Source: Leucobacter chromiisoli
GTDB lineage: Bacteria > Actinomycetota > Actinomycetes > Actinomycetales > Microbacteriaceae
DNA length: 64,000 nt
Direction of reading: 5' to 3'
NCBI RefSeq assembly: GCF_016522505.1
Contig: NZ_JAEHOH010000005.1
Coordinates: 1 to 64,000 of the forward strand
Shown: positions 22,443 through 32,670 of the stretch, one piece after another
How the letters are laid out: each line of letters opens with the position of its first letter
Position numbering within the stretch: position 1 is the first letter of the stretch
Translations under genes and position numbers: made by a program
The notes under the pieces: generated by a model
The model's database searches: none
What the model was told of the DNA's origin: nothing
The model's input: the letters and a program-made list of their open reading frames with translations, nothing else

Positions 22443-23038
22443 GCATCCTCCTGGGTGGTGTGTTCGTTCGTCTGTGTGCGGTCGGCGGCGGCCGCGCCGT
22501 CGCCCGGGACGATCTCGGCGATCGCCTCCTCGAAGGCGCGGTGCTCCGCCGGATCCGCGAAGCGGAAGCTCGACTCGAGGGATCGGGGCTCGGATCCGGC
22601 GGCTGCGCCCCGGGAGGCCGCCGTGCCGGGTCCCGCCGGTGCGAGGGACTCCCAGCGCAGCAGCGCCAGCCCGTCGCGCTCGACGGCCTTGCCGACGCGG
22701 GCGCGCGCCGATCCCGCGCCCCGCAGCTGGCCACGGCCGAGATGCACCGGCTCCTCGCCGGCCACGGCGATGCTCACTCCATCGCGGCGCACCGAGAGGC
22801 TGGCCGGCCCGCGATAGCGCAGGCCGCGCACGGCGACGCGCACGAGGGGCTCGCCCACCGGCGTCGTCGAGACGTAGCCGACGCGGGGGAACTCGGCGAG
22901 CAGCTCGCCGCGGGGCGCCTCGCCGGCCGTGCCGACGCCGGCGTCGCGGCGCGCCCGGGCCCGCCACGCGAACCACATCGCCGCGAAGAGCGGGATGACG
23001 AGCGCGCCGAAGATCAGCGCGAGCGCGTACTTGCTCAT
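22439..23038 (-). CDS. PH-like membrane protein of the pyrimidine operon
   Basis: A 199-residue protein with one N-terminal membrane helix (about residues 4-24, [20 protein letters not shown]), a basic stop-transfer segment (RARARR), and a cytoplasmic beta-rich domain resembling the PH-like domain of the conserved actinobacterial protein found between pyrC and carA (the Rv1382 position in mycobacteria). The final 30 residues are low complexity. Both ends overlap neighbours by 4 bases (ATGA with pyrC, GTGA with carA), so it is fully embedded in the operon. Its role is unknown. Confidence 0.82.
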   Translation of the reverse strand: MSKYALALIFGALVIPLFAAMWFAWRARARRDAGVGTAGEAPRGELLAEFPRVGYVSTTPVGEPLVRVAVRGLRYRGPASLSVRRDGVSIAVAGEEPVHLGRGQLRGAGSARARVGKAVERDGLALLRWESLAPAGPGTAASRGAAAGSEPRSLESSFRFADPAEHRAFEEAIAEIVPGDGAAAADRTQTNEHTTQEDA

Positions 23039-24431
23039 CGGGCTTCCGCCAGGGCGGCGGACGCGTTGCCGGCCACCGTCTCGGGATCGACGAGCGCACC
23101 GTCGTCGAGGGTGTGGTACCCGCGCCGGATCGTCGTGTGCACCCTGCCGGGCAGCTCCATGCCGAGGAAGGGCGAGTTCACGCTCTTGCCGTGCAGGCGG
23201 GCGACGTCGAAGACGCTCGAACCGCTGGGGTCGACCAGCACGACGTCGGCCGGCTGCCCCGCCTCGAGCGCCGTCGGATGCCCCTCGAGCCTGCCGATCT
23301 CCGCGGGCTTCCGCGAGAGCAGCCGCTCGAGCTCGGCCCAGCTCGCGTGGCCCTCGTCGATCAGCGTGAGCTGGGCGATCGGCAGCGCCGACTCGAGCCC
23401 GACCATGCCGAAGGCCGCGGCGTCCCACTCGCACTCCTTCGCCTCCACCGGGTGCGGCGCGTGGTCGGTCGCGATGATGTCGATGACGCCCTCGGCGACC
23501 GCGCGGCGCAGGGCGCGCACGTCGCTGTCGCGGCGCAGCGGCGGGTTCACCTTGTAGCGGGCGTCGTAGCTGCGGGCGAGCTCCTCGGTGAGGATCAGGT
23601 GGTGCGGGGTGACCTCGGCGGTGACCTGCACGCCGCGGGCCTTCGCCCAGCGCACGACCTCGACCGAGCCCTCGGTCGAGAGGTGGCAGATGTGCAGGCG
23701 GGCGCCGATGTGCTCGGCGAGCAGCACGTCGCGGGCGATGATGGACTCCTCGGCGACGGCCGGCCAGCCCTTGAGGCCGAGCTCGCTCGACAGGGCGCCC
23801 TCGTTCATCTGGGCGCCCTCGGTGAGCCGAGGATCCTGCGCGTGCTGCGCGACGACGCCGTCGAAGGTCTTCACGTACTCGAGCGCGCGGCGCATCAGCA
23901 GCGGGTCGTGCACGCACTTGCCGTCGTCGGAGAACACGCGCACCCGGGCGCGGGACTGGGCCATCGCCCCGATCTCGCTGAGCCGCTCCCCGCCGAGATC
24001 CTCGGTCACGGCCCCGATGGGGCGCACGGTCGCGTAGCCCGCAGCGTCGCCGAGGGCCTGCACCTGCTCCACCACGCCGGCGGTGTCGGAGACGGGCATC
24101 GTGTTCGCCATCGGGAAGACGGTGGTGAAGCCGCCCGCGGCCGCCGCACGGGTGCCGGTGAGCACCGTCTCGGACTGCTCGAAGCCCGGCTCGCGCAGAT
24201 GGGTGTGCAGGTCGACGAGCCCGGTCAGCGCGATGAGCCCATCGGCTTCCACGATCCGCTCGCCCTCGCGCGGCTCCAGCCCGCCCTCGGCTCGCGCCGC
24301 GCGCTCGACGATCGTGCCGTCGGCGATGCGCAGGTCGACCTGGGGTGCGCTCGCGACGTCTCCGCCGCGCTCGGTGAGGTCGGCGGCCAGGCGCGCGCCG
24401 AGGATCAGGATGCCGGGCAGGGACGTGGTGA

Positions 24432-24435
<4 letters not shown>
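23035..24435 (-). CDS. pyrC: dihydroorotase
   Basis: A 466-residue type I dihydroorotase that cyclises carbamoyl aspartate to dihydroorotate. Metal-binding residues are visible in [10 protein letters not shown] (His77, His79) and the [15 protein letters not shown] and ATDHAPH segments. Length fits the bacterial class with a separate beta-sandwich domain. ATG overlaps the pyrB stop in ATGA, and its own stop overlaps the next gene in the same way. An open frame running 138 residues further upstream lies in the wrong frame relative to pyrB. Confidence 0.95.
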
Positions 24436-25945
<1,510 letters not shown>

Positions 25946-25971
25946 TCATTAAAGAAAAGCTGCAACCCTTC

Positions 25972-25977
25972 CAGTCT
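25972..25977 (-). promoter_or_regulatory. candidate -10 of the pyr operon
   Basis: TAGACT on the minus strand would start transcription near 25965, giving a leader of about 53 nt before pyrR. The -35 region does not match consensus. Confidence 0.35.
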
Positions 25978-25988
25978 AGCGCATGGAA

Positions 25989-26195
25989 CTACTCCCTCGG
26001 CTCCCACACTGGCGCGAGCAGCTCGTCCAGGCCGACACCGAGCGCTCGAGACAGCTTCAACCAGGTCTTCAGATCGCCGTGGTACTTGCCGGAGCCCAGG
26101 TTCAGGATCGTTTGCCGGCTCACACCGGAGCGCTCCGAAAGCTGCTCGATCGTGAGACCGGCTCGGACCCTGGCCCGCCCGATCACCACTTTCAT
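25989..26195 (-). CDS. small XRE/Cro-type HTH protein
   Basis: A 68-residue single-domain Cro/C1-type helix-turn-helix protein. Helices two and three are read as TIEQLSERSGVSRQTILNLG, followed by the usual conserved LKTWLKLSRALGVGLDELL. It has no sensory domain. It lies 76 bases upstream of pyrR on the same strand, but nothing in the sequence links it to pyrimidine control. The ATG is flanked by two copies of an 18-bp direct repeat, so the start region has been duplicated, and no ribosome binding site or -10 hexamer is evident there. Confidence 0.75.
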   Translation of the reverse strand: MKVVIGRARVRAGLTIEQLSERSGVSRQTILNLGSGKYHGDLKTWLKLSRALGVGLDELLAPVWEPRE

Positions 26196-26213
26196 CCCGC
26201 CCGATCACCACTT
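26174..26213. repeat. tandem 18-bp direct repeat at the HTH gene start
   Basis: Two identical copies of CCCGCCCGATCACCACTT occur at 26174-26191 and 26196-26213 with a period of 22 bp. The HTH start codon lies between them. Confidence 0.85.
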
Positions 26214-26221
26214 GCACATGC

Positions 26222-26277
26222 CGAAAGGCGGAGAACGCAGGCGGTTCCCGGGGATCGCCTGCGTTCTCCGCCTTTCG
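26222..26277. terminator. large perfect hairpin between nusB and the HTH gene
   Basis: Two 22-base arms (26222-26243 and 26256-26277) are perfectly complementary around a 12-nt loop. The hairpin lies 60 bases past the nusB stop and could end efp-nusB transcription. It has no U tract on either strand. Confidence 0.65.
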
Positions 26278-26337
26278 AGGGACTTCGCGAACTCTCGCAT
26301 CGCGGCCTTCCACCTCGCGAGAGGCGCGGAGCCGCCG

Positions 26338-26763
26338 CTACTGCCGTGCCGCGCCGGCGTACTCGGCGATGCGTCCCAGCACCCCGTTCACGAAGCGGCC
26401 GGAGTCGTCGGTCGAGTACTCCTTCGCGAGCTCCACCGCCTCGTCGATCGCGACGGCGGCGGGAACCTCGTCGTTGTGCAGGATCTCCCACGTCGCGAGG
26501 CGCAGCAGCGCCCGGTCGATGTTGGGCATCCGCTCGAGCGTCCACCCCTGGGCGTAGCTCGCGATGAGCTCGTCGATCTCCTCCCGGTGATCCTGCACCC
26601 CGTCGACGATCTCGCGGGCGTACAGCCAGGAGGCCATGCGGTCGGGTTCTCCGGAGGCCCGGTCGGCCTCGGCGTTCACGATCGCGGAGAGACGCTCGTC
26701 GCGGACGTCGGCCTGGTAGAGCATGTCAAGCGCCCGCTTGCGGGCCTTGGTGCGTGCACTCAT
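26338..26763 (-). CDS. nusB: transcription antitermination factor NusB
   Basis: A 141-residue all-helical NusB, which with NusE (S10) binds boxA RNA and prevents early termination in rRNA operons. The N-terminal ARKRALDMLYQADVR is the arginine-rich RNA-binding stretch, and the C-terminal DEAVELAKEYSTDDSGRFVNG block is the most conserved family motif. ATG at 26763 lies 14 bases after the efp stop. A longer open frame through efp is a different frame. Confidence 0.95.
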   Translation of the reverse strand: MSARTKARKRALDMLYQADVRDERLSAIVNAEADRASGEPDRMASWLYAREIVDGVQDHREEIDELIASYAQGWTLERMPNIDRALLRLATWEILHNDEVPAAVAIDEAVELAKEYSTDDSGRFVNGVLGRIAEYAGAARQ

Positions 26764-26777
26764 CGAGGAAGCGCCGG

Positions 26778-27341
26778 CTAGTCGTTGACGCGGCCGAGGT
26801 AGTCGCCCGTGCGGGTGTCGACCTTGACCTTCGTGCCGGTCTCGAGGAAGAGGGGCACCTGGATCTCGGCGCCGGTCTCGACGGTCGCGGGCTTGGTGCC
26901 GCCCGTCGAGCGATCGCCCTGCAGGCCGGGCTCGGTGTAGGTGATCTCGAGCACCACGGAGGCGGGCATCTCGACGTAGAGCGGCTCGCCCTCGTGCAGC
27001 GCGATCTGCACCTGCTGGTTCTCGAGCATGAACTTCGATGCGTCCCCAACGACGGTGCCCGACACGGTCAGCTGGTCGTAGTCGGACTGGTCCATGAAGA
27101 CGAAGTCGGCGCCATCCTGGTACAGGTACTGGTAGTCGCGGCGGTCGACGAGCGCGGTCTCGATCTTGGCGCCCGCGTTGTAGGTCTTGTCGATGATCTT
27201 GCCCGAGACCACGTTCTTCTGCTTGGTGCGCACGAACGCACCGCCCTTGCCCGGCTTGACGTGCTGGAACTCGACCACGCTCCAGAGCTGACCGTTCTCC
27301 TTGATGACGGTGCCGTTCTTGATGTCGTTCGAGGTTGCCAT
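26778..27341 (-). CDS. efp: elongation factor P
   Basis: A 187-residue translation factor that relieves ribosome stalling at polyproline. Three beta-barrel domains are recognisable. The tip loop [12 protein letters not shown] carries Lys32 at the position modified or used directly in other EF-Ps. The C-terminal [18 protein letters not shown] signature is intact. ATG follows GGAG by nine bases. It is co-transcribed with nusB, the usual actinobacterial pair. Confidence 0.96.
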   Translation of the reverse strand: MATSNDIKNGTVIKENGQLWSVVEFQHVKPGKGGAFVRTKQKNVVSGKIIDKTYNAGAKIETALVDRRDYQYLYQDGADFVFMDQSDYDQLTVSGTVVGDASKFMLENQQVQIALHEGEPLYVEMPASVVLEITYTEPGLQGDRSTGGTKPATVETGAEIQVPLFLETGTKVKVDTRTGDYLGRVND

Positions 27342-27391
27342 GCAGCTGTTCTCCGGTTCTATGCGGTTCGGGCGCGAAATTGCGCCCCATC

Positions 27392-27397
27392 ATCTTA
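27392..27397 (-). promoter_or_regulatory. candidate -10 of efp-nusB
   Basis: TAAGAT on the minus strand would give a leader of about 44 nt. A small hairpin (GGGCGC/GCGCCC, 27370-27387) would form near the 5' end of that leader. Confidence 0.35.
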
Positions 27398-27473
27398 CAT
27401 GCACCCCGCGGCGGAGGCTCAGCCCATTTTGCAGGCCTCCGACAAAGGATCGGCTCTCCCACGCTGCTCCCCC

Positions 27474-27479
27474 TAGGCT
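27474..27479 (+). promoter_or_regulatory. -10 hexamer, leaderless thioesterase start
   Basis: TAGGCT ends 7 nt before the ATG at 27487, the same hexamer and spacing as at ruvA. Confidence 0.5.
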
Positions 27480-27486
27480 GCCCAGC

Positions 27487-28050
27487 ATGCACATGATCTT
27501 CCGCACGCTCTGGCACCTGTGGTTCGTCGGCCGCCGCGGCCCGAGGCTCGGGCTGGAGGACGTATCGCGATCCCGGTTCCGCGTCTGGCCCACCGACCTC
27601 GACGTCCTGAGGCACATGAACAACGGGAAGTACCTCTCCATCATGGACATCGCGCGTTTCGACCTGATCCAGCGCAACGGGCTCCTGGCGGTGCTCGAGC
27701 GCGAGAAGTGGTACCCCGTCGTCGTCGGGCAGACCATCTCGTATCGGAAGTCGCTGAACCCCTGGCAGCGGTTCTGGATCGAGTCCAAGCTGCTCGGCTT
27801 CGACGAGCAGGCCGTCTATCTGGAGCAGCGCTTCGTCCGCCCGGACGCTCGTCGCCGCCCCGAGATCCACGCCCGGGCGGTGGTGCGGGCGAGGATCCTC
27901 CGGCGCTCCGGCGGCGTCGTGCCCGTCGCGGAGATCCTGGAGCGCACGGGCGCCGACCCCGACCGCCTGCGCGTGCCGGAGGAGGTGCTGGCGTGGGGCC
28001 GGTCCTCGCGACTGCCCTCGACCCGCGGGGAGGCGACGAGCACCTGGTAG
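27487..28050 (+). CDS. acyl-CoA thioesterase, 4HBT hot-dog family
   Basis: A 187-residue hot-dog-fold thioesterase-like protein. The family pattern TDLDVLRHMNNGKYLSIMD places the catalytic Asp and central helix around residues 37-55. Later strands contain the YRKSLNPWQRFWIESKLLGF block common to THEM6/YbgC-like proteins. Substrate is unknown, presumably a fatty acyl thioester. The ATG at 27487 has no ribosome binding site but lies 7 nt after a -10 hexamer; a second in-frame ATG two codons on is possible. It is divergent from efp and convergent with the next gene. Confidence 0.85.
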   Translation: MHMIFRTLWHLWFVGRRGPRLGLEDVSRSRFRVWPTDLDVLRHMNNGKYLSIMDIARFDLIQRNGLLAVLEREKWYPVVVGQTISYRKSLNPWQRFWIESKLLGFDEQAVYLEQRFVRPDARRRPEIHARAVVRARILRRSGGVVPVAEILERTGADPDRLRVPEEVLAWGRSSRLPSTRGEATSTW

Positions 28051-28080
28051 CCCTCGGAGGGGGTCGCGACCGCCGCGTTC

Positions 28081-29001
28081 TCAGCCGACCGGCGGGCGGG
28101 CGCCGAGGTGCGGCCCCTGGTTCCCGGTCTCGCGCACGCTGATCCGCACGGCCCTCTCGCCCGCGTCGTACACGTGGCGTGCCGCGAGCCGGCCCTCGGC
28201 GAGCACGCCGGCAAGCCAGGTGAAGGTGTGCGCGTCGACGGGATCCTCGCCCGCCTCCAGGCGCATCAGCTGCAGCATGAGCATCTCGGGGAGGGAGACG
28301 TGCGGGCCGTGCGCGAAGCCGAGCCCGGCCACCGGCGGGGCGTCGCCCGCGGGTACGAGGCGCAGCGTCCACACGACCTCCTCCCCCGGAGTCGCTCGCC
28401 CAGGGGCGGCGCCGCCCGCTCCCGCGGCTCGCACCCGGGGCACCCCGGCATCGTGCACTTCGTCGAGCACCGGGAACCCCCTCAGTACCTCGGTGGCGAG
28501 CAGCAGCGCGACCGGATCGCGCCCCGCCTCCCCGCCGGTCGCCCGGTCGAACAGCGAGAGCCACCCCTCGGCCCCGAGCCCGTGCGGCGCGGGGACGGGG
28601 ACGAGCGCGGCGTCGCCCGCCGCCGAGGCGCCGAGCGCGGCGAGGTCGACGCCGGCGTCGGCGAACAGCTCCGGCTCGGGCAGCCGCAGGCCGGCCCGCG
28701 CGACGGTCTTCCGTGCCGCGGCGAAGGCCCGTTCGAAGCGGGATCGCGCCGCGTCGTCTGCGATCTCGCCGAACGCCGCCCCGGCCGTGCCACTGCGCCG
28801 CAGGCCCGCAGCCTCGCGATCGAGCCAGGCGTCGAGGGAGTCCTCGCGGCCGTCGACGCCGTCCCCTCCCTCGCGCCTCCCGGTCCGGTTGCGCCCGTAC
28901 GCGGCGTCGACGCGCGCGGCCAGCTCGGGGAAGAGCGCTCGTGCGAGGTCGAGGTCGACGCCGCCCTCCCCGGCTGCGGTCCGCGATCGCTCATCGGTCA
29001 T
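28081..29001 (-). CDS. uncharacterised protein, third member of the MoxR/VWA module
   Basis: A 306-residue soluble, Ala/Gly/Asp-rich protein with no recognised domain. There is no signal peptide or membrane helix. The C-terminal part has a beta-strand-rich segment (EEVVWTLRLVP, HGPHVSLPEMLMLQLMRLEA) and ends in a conserved-looking GNQGPHLGARP. It follows the VWA gene by 28 bases on the same strand with a GAGGGGG ribosome binding site, so the two are probably co-transcribed. By context it belongs to the MoxR-VWA system, perhaps as its client or adaptor; this is inference only. Confidence 0.7.
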   Translation of the reverse strand: MTDERSRTAAGEGGVDLDLARALFPELAARVDAAYGRNRTGRREGGDGVDGREDSLDAWLDREAAGLRRSGTAGAAFGEIADDAARSRFERAFAAARKTVARAGLRLPEPELFADAGVDLAALGASAAGDAALVPVPAPHGLGAEGWLSLFDRATGGEAGRDPVALLLATEVLRGFPVLDEVHDAGVPRVRAAGAGGAAPGRATPGEEVVWTLRLVPAGDAPPVAGLGFAHGPHVSLPEMLMLQLMRLEAGEDPVDAHTFTWLAGVLAEGRLAARHVYDAGERAVRISVRETGNQGPHLGARPPVG

Positions 29002-29029
29002 CTCGACCCCCTCACTCCCGTCGATCCTG

Positions 29030-31021
29030 TCACACCGGCAGCTCTCGCTCGATCAGCTCGCCCAGCACCTCCGGCAGGCGCCGCGGGTCGTCGACGCGCG
29101 TGCTGCCCGGGGCGAAGCGGTGCACCACCTCGTCGCCGCCGACGCCGATCCCGAACACCGTGACGCCCGCCGCCCGCAGCCTCCTCAGCTCCGCCGCCGT
29201 CGCGACCGGGTCGTTCGAGCCGCCGTCGCTGACGAGCACGACGATTCTGCGTCGTTCGACCCCGTCCCTTGCGGGAGCCGCGAGCGGGTCCGAGCCCGGC
29301 CCCGCGACCACACCCAGCTGCTCGGCGGCCGCGCGGAGGGCGGCGCCGTCGTTCGTGGATCCCCGAGGGCTTCTGACCTCCGCGTGGAGGGCCCGGCGCG
29401 AGGCGTCGTCGAGCGCTCCGGCGAGGGGCTTCACGACGACGGCCGAGGCGTCGAAGACGATGAGCGCGGTCCGGATCTCGAGATCCAGCTCGACGCCCGA
29501 CGCGAGCTCGGCCTCCGCGATGTCGCGCTCCACGCCGGCGAGCGCCTCGAGCATCACGAGGGCGGCGTCTGCGGCGGCCTCTGCGGGCAGCCCCTGCATC
29601 GACGCGGAGCGATCCACCAGCAGCACGTAGTCGGTGCTGCCGGCTCTCCGCGTTCGCCTCAGCCGTGCCGCACGCCGACGGAAGGCGTCCGGTCTCCGCA
29701 CTCCGGAGACCACCTGCGCGACGGTGGAGGCGAGCGTCTCCGTGTCGAGGGTCTCCCCCTCGGGCTCTGGGCGCCTCGCGAGCACGGGACGCGGCGCGAC
29801 CCGCTCCGCGATGATGCGCTGCCACACCTCCCGCATGCGCTCGATGTCGGGTGCGTGCCGGGACACGCGGTCCCGGTAGGCGCTCATCGCGACCGAGGCC
29901 GCACCGGTGCCCGGCCCCGAGAACTCTCCGGGTCGGAGGTCCGCGGAGCCGCCGCTCTCGACCGGGAGGTCGGGGAGCGCGTCGACGAGACTCTGCGCCG
30001 GGAGGGGCGTCGGAAGCACGGCGCTGACGAAGCCCGCCTGCTCGGCCGCGAAGAGGTCGGCCCCTTCGGAGGTATCGCGCCGATCGCCGGCGCGGGCGCT
30101 CTGCGCGTCGGGATCCGGCGGGGCGCTCTCGGCTTCGGGGCCCGCCTCCCCCTCGCCCTCTGCGGCGCTCTCGTCCCCTGCGCCGCCTCCGGCGAGGTCG
30201 GCGCTCAGCTCTGATCCGGGATCGGCTCCGTCCGCCTCCGGGGCATCAGCCCCGCCCTCGGCGATGCCGCGCTCGGCGGCGTCGAGGGCGAGGAGTCGCA
30301 GGTACGGCGGCATCAGCAGCGCGAGCGCCCGCTCGAGACGGTGGAGCGGGGTGCGGGCCGGGTCGGGCGCGGTGACACGCCTCAGCGCGTCGGCGGAGTC
30401 TCCGCCGAGTTCGTCGAGGCGGCGCAGCTCGGCCGTCACCGCGTCGTCGCTCAGGATCTCCGCCCCCGGCGACAGGCTCCGGCGCAGCAGCGCGCCGATC
30501 CACTGCAGGTGGCGGGGCCACTGGCGGAGCTCGGCGGGCACGCGTCTCACCGCAGCCAGCGCCAGATGCCCGCGGATCGCGGGCATCGTCGCGAGCAGCT
30601 CCCCCGCGGCCTGGAGGCGGTCGACGGCGGCGAGCAGCGGTTCGAGCTCGGGGCGCCGCGCCGCGAGCGCGATGCGGCGGCGCCGGCGCAGCGGCGCCGC
30701 CCTCGGATCGCGCACGGACGTCCACAGATCGAGGAGCGCGAGCGCGATCGCCTCGTCCGGCCCATGCCCCTGGGCGGCGTAGAATCCCAGGCCGACGCGG
30801 ACGCCCGTCTCGTCCGCGGCCCACTCGGCGTCGTCCGTGACCGCGATCCGCACCCCGAGCAGACTCCCCGCCGCCGTGAGACGGGCGCGCAGCTCAGGAT
30901 CCGAGCCGCGGCGCTCGGCGCGGCGATCCTCCGATCCGCGGTGAGCCGTGCTGCGGTGACCCGTACCGTCGCCCGTGCCGTCGTAGCCCGTGCCGTGGTG
31001 ACCCGTGCCGTGGCGTTCCAT
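29030..31021 (-). CDS. VWA-domain protein of a MoxR/VWA chaperone-like pair
   Basis: A 663-residue protein. Residues ~465-663 form a von Willebrand A domain with a complete metal-ion site: DRSAS beginning at Asp470, Thr in RGSTNDGAA, and Asp in VLVSDGGS. The middle is an acidic low-complexity region. The N-terminal half (about residues 45-260) contains GVRVGLGFYAAQGHGPDEAI, reminiscent of the CobT-like partner proteins of AAA ATPases. Residues 1-25 are a Gly-Thr-His repeat encoded by a 15-bp minisatellite. MoxR ATPases with VWA partners act in metal insertion or complex assembly. The ATG lies 7 nt after a -10 hexamer. Confidence 0.85.
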   Translation of the reverse strand: MERHGTGHHGTGYDGTGDGTGHRSTAHRGSEDRRAERRGSDPELRARLTAAGSLLGVRIAVTDDAEWAADETGVRVGLGFYAAQGHGPDEAIALALLDLWTSVRDPRAAPLRRRRRIALAARRPELEPLLAAVDRLQAAGELLATMPAIRGHLALAAVRRVPAELRQWPRHLQWIGALLRRSLSPGAEILSDDAVTAELRRLDELGGDSADALRRVTAPDPARTPLHRLERALALLMPPYLRLLALDAAERGIAEGGADAPEADGADPGSELSADLAGGGAGDESAAEGEGEAGPEAESAPPDPDAQSARAGDRRDTSEGADLFAAEQAGFVSAVLPTPLPAQSLVDALPDLPVESGGSADLRPGEFSGPGTGAASVAMSAYRDRVSRHAPDIERMREVWQRIIAERVAPRPVLARRPEPEGETLDTETLASTVAQVVSGVRRPDAFRRRAARLRRTRRAGSTDYVLLVDRSASMQGLPAEAAADAALVMLEALAGVERDIAEAELASGVELDLEIRTALIVFDASAVVVKPLAGALDDASRRALHAEVRSPRGSTNDGAALRAAAEQLGVVAGPGSDPLAAPARDGVERRRIVVLVSDGGSNDPVATAAELRRLRAAGVTVFGIGVGGDEVVHRFAPGSTRVDDPRRLPEVLGELIERELPV
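30956..31015. repeat. 15-bp minisatellite in the VWA gene start
   Basis: Four copies of a 15-bp unit related to GCCCGTGCCGTGGTG lie in frame at the beginning of the VWA gene. They encode a Gly-Thr-Gly-His/Tyr repeat on the minus strand. Confidence 0.75.
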
Positions 31022-31028
31022 GCCTCAC

Positions 31029-31034
31029 ACCCTA
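31029..31034 (-). promoter_or_regulatory. -10 hexamer, leaderless VWA gene start
   Basis: TAGGGT on the minus strand ends 7 nt before the ATG at 31021. It shares a 66-bp intergenic region with the MoxR promoter. Confidence 0.5.
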
Positions 31035-31075
31035 TCCCCGCCGCTCGGCCCCGCGACGATCGCCTGCGGGCCTGA

Positions 31076-31081
31076 TAGCGT
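31076..31081 (+). promoter_or_regulatory. -10 hexamer, leaderless MoxR gene start
   Basis: TAGCGT ends 6 nt before the ATG at 31088. The two divergent -10 elements are 41 bases apart, so their -35 regions overlap. Confidence 0.45.
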
Positions 31082-31087
31082 GACGGC

Positions 31088-32605
31088 ATGCTGCCCATCG
31101 ACGCGGACCCGGTGCTCATCGAGGCGCGCGCGATCGCCGTCGAGTTGCGGCATTCGCGCCGTGCGGTGCTCGAGGACTGCCGCCGTCTCCGGGGCGAGGA
31201 GGCGGCGGACCGGCTCCGCTCGGCGCTCGGCTCGGCGCTCGGCTCGGCGTCGGCGTCGGAGATCGAGAGGGTGGTGGCAGGGCTCCCCGACGAGCTGGCG
31301 CCGGGGGTGCGAGACGTCACCGCGCTGCAGGATCGCATGACCGCGCTGCTCCGCCGGCCCGCTCACCGCGAGCTGGTGGACCGCGCCCTCGCCGAGCGCG
31401 CGCTCGTGCTCCGCACGGCTGCGCGCGTGCGCCGGGAGGACGGGGAGCGGGCGGCGCGGGATGCGGCGATCGACGCCATCGCAGGATCGGCCTCCGCGTC
31501 GGGCCGCGCACTCACCGCCGCCGAGGAGCGGCGGATCGCACGGTTGCGACGGGAGCCCGAGTGGCACGAGTGGGAGGGCGCGGTCAGATCGGAGGCGATC
31601 CGCGACGGCGCGCTCGTCGCGCTCGCCCGAGTGCGGTTGCGCGAGGCCCGCGCTCAGCTCGAGAGCGGCCTGCTGCTCACCGATCAGATGCGCGGCATCA
31701 TCTCGGAGGCGCTGCCCGCGCTGCGCCGGGGCGACCCGCTGCTGCTCGTCGGCGAGACCGGCGGCGCGAAGACGGCCCTCGCCGAGTACCTGTCGGAGCG
31801 GGAGTTGGGGCGCGAGCCGGAGTTCGTCTCGGGGTACGGGGACATCACCAGTTCGCAGGTGATCGGCGCGCACGAGCTGCACGCGGTCGAGGGCGCCACG
31901 ATGAGCGAGTTCGTTCCCGGGCCGCTGCTGCGCGCCATGACCTCGGGGGCGCCGGTGATCCTCGACGAGGTGAACGCCATGCCCGCGGAGTTCCTGAAGC
32001 GCCTCAATCGCATCCTGCAGCTGCGGCCCGGGGATGTCTACGCGGTTCAGGAGAACGGGGGGCGTCGGGTGCGCGTGGCCCCAGGCTTCGCCGTGCTCGC
32101 GACGGCGAACGAGCAGACGCCGCATCGCTACCGAGGGCTCGACCGACTCAGCGCCGAGCTCGTCAACCGCTTCGGAGCGAACAGCTACCGTGTGCGCTAT
32201 CCCGACGCGGGACGGCCCTACGCCCAGTTCCCGCGGGAGAACGCCCTGCTCGCCGCCGCCGCGGTGGTCGACCGCGACGGTGACCTGCCCCGGGGCGTGA
32301 GCGCCGAGCAGATCGGCAGGGTCGCCCGCGCCGCGTTCATCAGCCAGCAGGTCTTCGCCGGCGAGCACGGCGAGGGCTTCGCCGACTACGTCAGCACCGA
32401 GCGGGAGATCGACGGGCGCCCGGGACTCGAGGAGTCGGTGCTCGCGCCCCGTACCCTCGTGTCGATCCTGCGCAAGACGGTCGGCTCGGCGGGCGCGGTG
32501 ACGCTCGATCACGCGCTCTCCCGCTTCGTCGAGGGGGTCATGCACCGCGAGGACCGGCGAGTGCTCACGCTCATCCTGCAGGGACAGGGCTTCCGCATCT
32601 CCTGA
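31088..32605 (+). CDS. MoxR-family AAA+ ATPase
   Basis: A 505-residue AAA+ ATPase. Walker A is GETGGAKT (residues 222-229), Walker B is VILDEVNAMP (Asp293, Glu294), sensor 1 is ATANEQTPH, and an arginine finger candidate lies in ELVNRFGAN. An N-terminal helical region of about 200 residues precedes the ATPase. The family works with VWA proteins as a chaperone-like or metal-insertion machine; the partner here is the divergent gene. ATG at 31088 is predicted to be leaderless. The target is unknown. Confidence 0.88.
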   Translation: MLPIDADPVLIEARAIAVELRHSRRAVLEDCRRLRGEEAADRLRSALGSALGSASASEIERVVAGLPDELAPGVRDVTALQDRMTALLRRPAHRELVDRALAERALVLRTAARVRREDGERAARDAAIDAIAGSASASGRALTAAEERRIARLRREPEWHEWEGAVRSEAIRDGALVALARVRLREARAQLESGLLLTDQMRGIISEALPALRRGDPLLLVGETGGAKTALAEYLSERELGREPEFVSGYGDITSSQVIGAHELHAVEGATMSEFVPGPLLRAMTSGAPVILDEVNAMPAEFLKRLNRILQLRPGDVYAVQENGGRRVRVAPGFAVLATANEQTPHRYRGLDRLSAELVNRFGANSYRVRYPDAGRPYAQFPRENALLAAAAVVDRDGDLPRGVSAEQIGRVARAAFISQQVFAGEHGEGFADYVSTEREIDGRPGLEESVLAPRTLVSILRKTVGSAGAVTLDHALSRFVEGVMHREDRRVLTLILQGQGFRIS

Positions 32606-32670
32606 GGCGCCGCGGGATGCGAGGGCGTGCTGCGCGCGGCGTGCGACGGCAGCGCGGGGGGAGCGCGGCA

